DNA of 11,372 nucleotides, from contig CAJUII010000103.1 in the NCBI GenBank assembly GCA_910586405.1, positions 1-11,372 of the forward strand, written 5' to 3'. The notes beneath the pieces are model-generated. The model was given only the letters and a program-made list of their open reading frames with translations. It made no database searches and was not told where the DNA came from. The DNA is from an uncultured Lachnospiraceae bacterium. GTDB taxonomy: Bacteria > Bacillota > Clostridia > Lachnospirales > Lachnospiraceae. How positions within the stretch are numbered: the first letter of the stretch is position 1; the number at the start of each line of letters is the position of its first letter. Both the position numbers and the translations under genes were made by a program. Positions 7,188 to 11,372 of the stretch are shown here, piece by piece.

Positions 7188-7949
7188 TTATTCCCCTATG
7201 TATTCCTCTCCTGTGTCAACATCTGCTTTGTCCGCTGGTTGGTTTCTCATGTATCCATCTTCTGCGTCAATATTTGCCTTGTCCGCAGGTTGGTTTTCTA
7301 TATTTTCATCTACTGTAACAACATCTGCTTTGTCCACTGGTTGGTTTCCCTGCGTATCCATTTCCTGTGTCAACATGTCCCTGATCGTATTGTAAAGCAA
7401 CGTATTTGCCTCCTCCACTGTGAGATTTGCCACGTCAAGAGGCTCCCCATATTTTATCTGAAGATTCCTGCTGCGAAACCGGTACTCCCCCGTGATTGCA
7501 TACGGAATGATGCTGCTCTGCGCCCTCTTTGCCATCACGACCGCCCCATATTTGAAAGGCAGCAGAATTTGATCTGTATAATTGCGTTTTGCCTCCGGCG
7601 ACACATTGATAATGCAGTCGTTTTTAAGATACTCCACCGACTGGTCGAGCGCCGCCGGGTTGTGCGCCGCGTGAAGGTCTACCGGAATCGTTCCCACACC
7701 GCGAAACAGCCAGCCGAAAGCCCCATCGTGAAGCTCCTTCTTGGCGAGCGTATGCACCGTCCTGTTCGTACAGCAGTCCACTAAAATCGGGTCTAGCGCA
7801 TGCTTGTGATTGCCCGCCAGCACTGCCCTTCCCTCCCTTGGTATGAACGCTTTGTTCACGATCTTAGGGTGGTATACGATCATGAACAGAGCATAAAAGA
7901 TCGCCCGAATTATTTTGTATAACAATGGGTTTTTCTGACGGTTGGTCAT
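7188..7949 (-). CDS. PlsC-like 1-acyl-glycerol-3-phosphate acyltransferase with repeat tail
   Basis: This is a lysophospholipid-type acyltransferase of the PlsC family, which transfers an acyl chain to a glycerol phosphate or a related acceptor at the membrane. Motif I is HKHALD (H48 to D53, HX4D), motif II is GTIPVDL (86-92), motif III is SPEAKRN (117-123) and motif IV is IIPYAITG (147-154). Motif III reads PEA where the family usually has PEG. A hydrophobic stretch at residues 13-26 may anchor it. The catalytic domain ends near residue 195. The last 52 residues are an acidic tail of three 17-residue repeats (NQPxDKAx...). Without the tail, the size is normal for short PlsC proteins. The start ATG at 7949 has AAAGGA about 9 nt upstream. 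It is the first gene of the six-gene operon, 2 nt before the ligase. Confidence 0.88.
   Translation of the reverse strand: MTNRQKNPLLYKIIRAIFYALFMIVYHPKIVNKAFIPREGRAVLAGNHKHALDPILVDCCTNRTVHTLAKKELHDGAFGWLFRGVGTIPVDLHAAHNPAALDQSVEYLKNDCIINVSPEAKRNYTDQILLPFKYGAVVMAKRAQSSIIPYAITGEYRFRSRNLQIKYGEPLDVANLTVEEANTLLYNTIRDMLTQEMDTQGNQPVDKADVVTVDENIENQPADKANIDAEDGYMRNQPADKADVDTGEEYIGE
7194..7346 (-). repeat. Three-copy 51-bp in-frame tandem repeat in the acyltransferase tail
   Basis: The units are 7296-7346, 7245-7295 and 7194-7244. They encode NQPVDKADVVTVDENIE, NQPADKANIDAEDGYMR and NQPADKADVDTGEEYIG. The spacing is exactly 51 bp. Just before the first unit, about 7347-7381 shows a partial fourth DNA copy offset by one nucleotide (encoding LTQEMDTQG), which suggests where the array grew from. 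Confidence 0.9.
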
Positions 7950-7969
7950 TTTTGTGTGTCCTTTCCTGA

Positions 7970-7991
7970 TTGTACATTATTTGTACATTAT
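7970..7991. repeat. Perfect 11-bp tandem direct repeat in the operon leader
   Basis: TTGTACATTAT occurs twice back to back (7970-7980 and 7981-7991), between the candidate promoter at 8037-8065 and the acyltransferase start at 7949. Each copy contains the palindrome TGTACA. The spacing of one helical turn is typical of a tandem protein-binding site, so this is a candidate operator, but no regulator is visible in the window. Confidence 0.5.
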
Positions 7992-8036
7992 TTTCGCCAT
8001 AAAATGTCTTAAACTGTTTCAGCACAGATATAAGAC

Positions 8037-8065
8037 AGTATACACGATTTTTCCATTGCGCACAA
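8037..8065 (-). promoter_or_regulatory. Candidate promoter of the six-gene lipid-type operon
   Basis: On the minus strand there is a -35-like TTGTGC (8060-8065), a 17-nt spacer and -10 TATACT (8037-8042). The -10 matches consensus at five of six positions and the -35 only weakly, which would suit an activated or regulated promoter. The -35 overlaps a short inverted repeat (CAATT-cata-AATTG, 8063-8076). The leader to the first ATG would be about 80 nt and contain the 11-bp direct repeats. Confidence 0.5.
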
Positions 8066-8099
8066 TTCATAAATTGCACTATCGTTACGCTATCAAGGC

Positions 8100-8128
8100 T
8101 TTACACCTTTTATATGATCTGTTATGAT
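8100..8128 (+). promoter_or_regulatory. Strong extended -10 promoter of the AAA-ATPase-like gene
   Basis: TTTACA (8100-8105), a 17-nt spacer and TATGAT (8123-8128), with TGT just before the -10 (8120-8122) forming an extended -10 element. Both boxes match consensus at five of six positions. Transcription would begin near 8134-8136, directly at the hairpin. Its -10 overlaps the ATG at 8124-8126, which rules that ATG out as the translation start. Confidence 0.75.
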
Positions 8129-8132
8129 GAAA

Positions 8133-8169
8133 TTATACTGGCGGTCGAAAAGACTGACCGCCAATATAA
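8133..8169 (+). promoter_or_regulatory. 5'-terminal mRNA hairpin / inverted repeat
   Basis: TGGCGGTC (8139-8146) pairs perfectly with GACCGCCA (8156-8163) around a 9-nt loop. After one mismatch the stem continues with TTATA (8133-8137) and TATAA (8165-8169). The structure begins essentially at the predicted transcription start and ends about 12 nt before the ribosome binding site. It could stabilise the mRNA 5' end, lower translation, or act as an operator on DNA. There is no U-tract after it, so it is not a terminator. Confidence 0.65.
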
Positions 8170-8192
8170 CGGGCAGCAAAGGAGAGGATGCT

Positions 8193-9773
8193 ATGGGGCG
8201 TTTTCTGAACATAGGAAATAAAAATTTTGCGGAGTTTTCTAAGACGCAATATTTTGTCGATAAATCCAGGCTGATCAATAAACTGATCAAAAAGGATATC
8301 ACAGAAAAATTCGTCTGTAACAGCAGAGCACGACGGTTTGGGAAGTCGGTCACGGCGGATATGCTTGTGGCATATTTCAGCAAGGGCGCCGATTCGAAAA
8401 GTCTGTTTGAACCGCTAAAATGCGTGAAAGACACGCTGTTTCTTGAGAATATGAACGCGTATGATACGATCTTTGTAGACATTCAGGCCTGTTTTAAAGA
8501 AGCAGAGGAGATCATGGCAGCACCAAATCAATATATTCGCAGCGGTTTGATCAACGAACTGAAAGCGGCGTATCCGAAATTCGTTTCAAAGAAGATGGCG
8601 CTGGCAGCAGCGCTGGAATCCATCTATAACCAGACAGGCGAAAGGTTTGTTATCATCTTTGACGAATGGGACTATCCCATTAGAGAACTTGATGAGAGCA
8701 GTCCTGACAGACTGGCATACACAGAAATGCTGCGTGGATTGTTCAAGAACAATGCCGCAAAGTCATATGTGCGATTAGCATATCTTACCGGTATCATGCC
8801 CATCGTGCGCATAAAGGGACAGTCCGCCGTCAATAATTTCATGGAGTACACGATGACCAATCCGATGGATTTAGCACAGGATATCGGATTCACGGAGGAG
8901 GAAGTCTTTTTGCTCTGTAAGAGATTTAATGTAGACTTCGAACAGATGAAGGAATGGTACAACGGATATGATTTAAACGGGACTGCGATGTACAATCCAC
9001 TCTCTGTCGTGCGGGCCATCTCGGCGAAACGGTTTGGGCAGTATTGGACAGTCACAGGCACGTATGGGGATATTGACGATCTGATCAACAAAAATTTTGA
9101 CGGACTGCGTGCGGACATCATCAGGATGCTCTCGGGAAACCGGATACCAGTCAATGTATCAAACGGCAAAAATGACTTGCAGTTTTTTAAAAGCAAAAGT
9201 GAAGTCATTACTGCCTTGATTCATCTGGGGTATTTTGCGTATGACGCAGACGCGCGGGAGGCGTATGTTCCCAATAAAGAGATTCAGGAAGTTTTTTATC
9301 AGTATATGGAGAACAATGAGAGTGACAATCTTTCGCGGTTTATAAGAGTCTCCGAGAAGATTCTGAATGCCGTGATGGAGAGGGATGCAGAGGAGACCGC
9401 AAGGCAGATTCAAAACGTGCACAATGATTTTATCTCAGGCATTGAGTACAATGATGAGAATTCCCTTGTCTGCACGATTACGATCGCGTTGATCTCCGCA
9501 TTTCGGTACTATCACAAGCCGATTCGTGAGTTCCCCTGCGGAAGAGGATTTGCCGATATTGTTTATCTGCCATTACAAACTCAACCCAACCGCCCTGTGC
9601 TTGTGGTGGAACTAAAGTGGAACAAGAGCGCACAGACAGCGATCGCGCAGATCAAGAAAAAGCAGTATCCCGAATCGCTGCGGGAGTATTCGGGGGATAT
9701 ACTGCTGGTGGGAATTGACTATGACAAAAAGACCAAAGAGCACTATTGTGTGATTGAAAGCCTTGGATTATGA
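8193..9773 (+). CDS. AAA-ATPase-like / PD-(D/E)XK nuclease-fold protein
   Basis: This 526-residue protein belongs to the family annotated as AAA-ATPase-like plus a C-terminal PD-(D/E)XK nuclease-superfamily domain, which is very common and often multi-copy in Lachnospiraceae and Bacteroidetes and has no settled function. Residues 44-52 (SRARRFGKS) are the family's Walker A region, VIIFDEWD (153-160) is Walker B, YLTGIMPI (197-204) fits a sensor strand, and EEEV-LC-FNVDFEQMKEWYNGY (236-259) is a typical family segment. The nuclease-like end has GRGFAD (450-455), VVELKW (471-476, ExK) and QIKKKQY (486-492), so putative metal-binding residues are present. The start at 8193 is chosen because AAAGGAG lies about 8 nt upstream and MGRFLNIGNKNF is a usual family start; the ATG at 8124 lies within the promoter. 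It is transcribed divergently from the lipid-type operon and reads as a separate accessory gene. Confidence 0.88.
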   Translation: MGRFLNIGNKNFAEFSKTQYFVDKSRLINKLIKKDITEKFVCNSRARRFGKSVTADMLVAYFSKGADSKSLFEPLKCVKDTLFLENMNAYDTIFVDIQACFKEAEEIMAAPNQYIRSGLINELKAAYPKFVSKKMALAAALESIYNQTGERFVIIFDEWDYPIRELDESSPDRLAYTEMLRGLFKNNAAKSYVRLAYLTGIMPIVRIKGQSAVNNFMEYTMTNPMDLAQDIGFTEEEVFLLCKRFNVDFEQMKEWYNGYDLNGTAMYNPLSVVRAISAKRFGQYWTVTGTYGDIDDLINKNFDGLRADIIRMLSGNRIPVNVSNGKNDLQFFKSKSEVITALIHLGYFAYDADAREAYVPNKEIQEVFYQYMENNESDNLSRFIRVSEKILNAVMERDAEETARQIQNVHNDFISGIEYNDENSLVCTITIALISAFRYYHKPIREFPCGRGFADIVYLPLQTQPNRPVLVVELKWNKSAQTAIAQIKKKQYPESLREYSGDILLVGIDYDKKTKEHYCVIESLGL

Positions 9774-9787
9774 TAAAGGTGATGAAT

Positions 9788-9879
9788 TGTAAGAAAATAA
9801 GTGATGCAGCTTGCGCAGTATATTTCTTCATGATGAGATTACCAAAGCCAAGTCAAAATGCATCAGTTATTTTTCTACA
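9788..9879. repeat. 92-bp inverted-repeat element (bidirectional terminator or MITE-like)
   Basis: The arms 9788-9808 and 9859-9879 are 21 nt each and complementary except for one mismatch and small indels; the inner seven pairs TGATGCA are perfect. About 50 nt lie between them. Each arm carries an A- or T-rich outer part, so on either strand the hairpin would be followed by a U-rich stretch. It lies between the convergent ends of the AAA-ATPase gene and the Rpn remnant, which fits a shared terminator; the long loop and TGT ends would also fit a miniature mobile element. No target duplication is evident. Confidence 0.55.
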
Positions 9880-9891
9880 GTTCCTTAGCAT

Positions 9892-10306
9892 TTATTTCCA
9901 GTAAATCTTCATGAGTTCTTCCGTTTCCTGTTCGCTTTTCTTATATTTAACCATAAAGGACTTTTTTACTTCTTCTCTGCCCTCAATTCTGCTCTCTTCC
10001 TTCATTTCCTGTATCGCAAGACACATATCCACCGACTCCTTTCCTTCTTCTATCTTCATATTCGATTTTGTCACTGCGTTGACGATTTCAACGGCACTTC
10101 GTTCTACATTTTTAAATCGCTGCTCTGTGTTGAGGATTTCTTCCAGTTTCTTTTTGTCATTTGAATACTTGATGTAGCGCATAATCTCTCTCAAACTTGT
10201 CTGAAATTCATCAATTTCTATATCTGACAGTCCTCTTGGCGTGATCAGATTTATGCATAAAATCCTTGCAGTTAATTTTACCTCAACTTCTGTGTCTTTT
10301 GCTATG
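9892..10306 (-). pseudogene. Rpn-family recombination-promoting nuclease, C-terminal remnant
   Basis: The frame from 10306 to the TAA at 9892 reads like the C-terminal part of Rpn/YhgA-type PD-(D/E)XK nucleases (often annotated as putative transposases): DIAKDTEVEVKLTARILCIN, LITPRGLSDIEIDEFQTSLR, REIMRYIKYSNDKKKLEEIL, VDMCLAIQEMKEE and IEGREEVKKS. The family normally has an N-terminal nuclease domain of over 150 residues, which is missing here. A TGA at 10307-10309 closes the frame upstream, and no ATG with a binding site precedes the conserved part; the only early start is a TTG at 10194, inside the homologous region. A GGAGG-ATG at about 10309-10320 leads into another frame that stops after nine codons, suggesting decay or frameshift. 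A 32-bp piece of this sequence recurs at the right edge of the window. Confidence 0.68.
10010..10041. repeat. 32-bp exact direct repeat, copy 1 (second copy 11341-11372)
   Basis: This stretch of the Rpn remnant (encoding KESVDMCLAIQ on the minus strand) is identical to the last 32 nt of the window in the same orientation. The match is cut by the window edge, so the true repeat is probably longer. Confidence 0.9.
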
Positions 10307-10343
10307 TCTCATAAACCTCCAACCATAGAAGCTGTACATCTGA

Positions 10344-10820
10344 TCAAATCCTTTGGTTCAGCATACAATTTATATATTCTTTCAAGTCAAAAGCATTATC
10401 AGCGATAAAAAGCTTTCTTGTATTACTCCAATGCATATAATATAGTTTATCCAGTATATCCTGCCCCATAAGGCAAGTATAAAATCTATTGTCAAACGTA
10501 ACCCAAACCGACACATTGGTTAGTATAATTGAAGTTCCGAGCTTCAACTTCTTCATCTTCACCTCATAAAATTTAATACTATATATGTCCTTGCCATACT
10601 CGTTGCCTGTCTCTTTTAAAACACCATTCAAGTATTTAACTGCTGCTCTGCTCGCAATAAACTCCTCTTCTTTTAAATTTATGCCAAGTTCTTTTGCCCT
10701 ACAGCACGTTATAGCAGCCCCAGTGTCGATAATAAACTGCATTACTGCATTTCTTTTTTCAAGAATATACAATTCACAATTGACCGTAAATATTCCATTA
10801 TCTGACACTGTAAATAGCAT
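10344..10820 (-). CDS. Retropepsin-like aspartyl protease-fold protein
   Basis: This 158-residue protein has the signature of a single-domain, retroviral-type aspartyl protease: FIIDTGAAIT (29-38), with the catalytic-type DTGA, followed by a beta-rich region and LMGQDILDKL (117-126), which corresponds to the hydrophobic-hydrophobic-Gly-x-Asp segment of this fold. Such proteins act as dimers. Whether this one cleaves peptides is not known. No signal peptide or membrane segment is evident. The frame is open to 10850, but ATG 10818-10820 is preferred because a GGGGGGAG binding site (10827-10834) ends 6 nt upstream; the two earlier starts lack one. It overlaps the preceding small gene by 23 nt, so the two are translationally coupled. 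The end is 37 nt from the Rpn remnant. The gene is visibly more AT-rich than the lipid-type operon. Confidence 0.72.
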   Translation of the reverse strand: MLFTVSDNGIFTVNCELYILEKRNAVMQFIIDTGAAITCCRAKELGINLKEEEFIASRAAVKYLNGVLKETGNEYGKDIYSIKFYEVKMKKLKLGTSIILTNVSVWVTFDNRFYTCLMGQDILDKLYYMHWSNTRKLFIADNAFDLKEYINCMLNQRI

Positions 10821-11055
10821 TTCCTTCTCCCCCCTGAACATAACTTCCAATTATGACACATAAAATATCTTTTTCTAAAAACTCATGCAGTTTTTCACAC
10901 AAATCATCATCAGAATCTGACGAATCGCTTACTGCCACTAACTGTCCCTCTCCATCATCCAATGAAGCAATGCGCATCAATATTCTGCTATAGGGAAATT
11001 CGTTTTTGACCTTATAAAATGGTTTCGTATCTGTTTGATTTAATATATGCAGCAT
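10798..11055 (-). CDS. Small conserved-looking protein of unknown function, partner of the aspartyl protease
   Basis: I do not recognise this 85-residue protein. It starts with ATG 11053-11055, preceded by GGTGAT, which pairs with the anti-Shine-Dalgarno sequence, though close to the ATG. The N-terminal half (MLHILNQTDTKPFYKVKNEF, RILMRIASLDDG) alternates hydrophobic and charged residues like a small beta-alpha domain. The middle is strongly acidic (SDSSDSDDD), and the C-terminus contains a hydrophobic strand (DILCVIIGSYV). No signal peptide or cysteine motif stands out. The 23-nt overlap with the retropepsin-like gene supports that it is really translated and that the two work together; a role as protease substrate, inhibitor or chaperone can only be guessed. 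Confidence 0.6.
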   Translation of the reverse strand: MLHILNQTDTKPFYKVKNEFPYSRILMRIASLDDGEGQLVAVSDSSDSDDDLCEKLHEFLEKDILCVIIGSYVQGGEGNAIYSVR

Positions 11056-11333
11056 ATAATCACCCTATCTTTCAAATTTTTTATTTCAATAAATACTCGG
11101 TTTGGATTGCAGCCTTACCCACCTAATCGCCCTATCAAGCCACACCACTTCCTCCATCCATACCATTACTGGTACCAACTTGTGGTTCACTACACTTGGC
11201 TATAAAAAACATGGCTTGACTTGCACAGCAAGATTAATGCCATGCTCGGTACGCAAAATTAGAGCGCGGCTATATAAAATAGACTTACATTCTAGTAATA
11301 CTCACTGTTTAGTTCTTCTCTCATCAATGTTTG
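11056..11333. other. Gene-free 278-bp region upstream of the small gene
   Basis: I find no convincing gene here. On the minus strand there is a frame of 37 codons (11086-11199, ending VRLQSKPSIY) without a ribosome binding site, which could be a decayed coding end. A stem-loop lies at 11210-11244. A perfect TTGACA occurs on the minus strand at 11332-11337, but no good -10 follows at the right distance. The central part (about 11100-11200) looks more G+C-rich than the genes on its left, so it may be of different origin. Confidence 0.5.
11210..11244. other. Imperfect stem-loop in the gene-free region
   Basis: The outer arms are CATGGC (11210-11215) and GCCATG (11239-11244). The inner arms are CTTGC (11220-11224) and GCAAG (11228-11232), around the triloop ACA, with an internal loop between the two helices. 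No U-tract follows on either strand, so a terminator role is unlikely; it could be leader structure or a protein-binding site. Confidence 0.4.
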
Positions 11334-11372
11334 TCAAAATTGTATCGCAAGACACATATCCACCGACTCCTT
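11334..11372 (-). pseudogene. Second Rpn-family copy, truncated end (runs off window)
   Basis: On the minus strand the final 32 nt encode KESVDMCLAIQ exactly as in the Rpn remnant at 10010-10041. The homology then breaks off at 11341, and the frame ends with F and a TGA at 11334-11336. So this copy lacks the last part of the Rpn C-terminus and continues beyond the right edge, where the missing N-terminal part may lie. The exact breakpoint points to a rearrangement or insertion of the roughly 1 kb between the two copies. Confidence 0.7.

Noticed and set aside
7194..7346. Regular repeats considered as a CRISPR array
   Set aside because: Units are contiguous without unique spacers, stay in frame with the acyltransferase gene, and there are no cas genes.
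8124..8192. Upstream ATG extension (23 codons) of the AAA-ATPase-like protein
   Set aside because: The ATG at 8124 lies inside the -10 box of the strong promoter and has no ribosome binding site; the 8193 start has one and fits the family.
8672..9422. Minus-strand open frames of 178 and 87 codons within the AAA-ATPase-like gene
   Set aside because: They are antisense to well-supported conserved motifs of the plus-strand gene and lack start signals.
11086..11199. 37-codon minus-strand frame ending VRLQSKPSIY as a small gene
   Set aside because: Possible ATGs at 11166 and 11157 have no ribosome binding site, and I do not recognise the peptide.
11332..11337. Perfect TTGACA on the minus strand as a promoter for the protease pair
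   Set aside because: No acceptable -10 box at 16-18 nt, and the start codon would be almost 250 nt away.

Overview
This window looks like a low-to-mid G+C Clostridia genome, most likely Lachnospiraceae. The reasons are Shine-Dalgarno-rich starts, a ylxM-ffh-rpsP gene order on the minus strand, and an AAA-ATPase/PD-(D/E)XK protein and Rpn-family nuclease remnants of the kinds that are expanded in that family. This is inferred by eye from protein motifs; no database search was run.

Layout. (1) Positions 1-1860, minus strand, core genes: the first nine codons of rpsP (ribosomal protein S16), ffh (SRP54 GTPase) and ylxM. The SRP pair is driven by a good sigma-A promoter at 1832-1860. (2) Positions 1879-7949, minus strand, six tightly packed genes read from right to left: a PlsC-type acyltransferase, a FadD-like AMP-forming acyl-CoA ligase, a B12-binding-type radical SAM protein, a CDP-alcohol phosphatidyltransferase, a permuted papain-fold (YiiX/LRAT-like) protein and a LicC-like nucleotidyltransferase. 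Overlaps and short gaps indicate one operon, with a candidate promoter at 8037-8065. (3) Positions 8100-9773, plus strand, a divergently transcribed AAA-ATPase-like/PD-(D/E)XK protein with a strong extended -10 promoter and a hairpin at the transcript 5' end. (4) Positions 9774-11372, visibly more AT-rich: a 92-bp inverted-repeat element, a decayed Rpn-family nuclease C-terminus, a coupled pair made of a small unknown protein and a retropepsin-like aspartyl protease, a gene-free leader with a stem-loop, and the edge of a second Rpn copy that runs off the window.

How the genes may work together. The six-gene operon contains the parts needed to build and modify a phospholipid-like molecule: acyl activation (ligase), acyl transfer (PlsC-like), head-group activation by a nucleotide (LicC-like), head-group transfer to a lipid (CDP-alcohol phosphatidyltransferase with a perfect catalytic motif), and two possible tailoring enzymes (radical SAM and LRAT/YiiX-like). 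I do not recognise this exact combination as a described pathway. It is the best candidate for a new system here, probably an unusual membrane lipid or lipid-linked head group. Two of its genes carry in-frame short tandem duplications, which is unusual for housekeeping lipid enzymes.
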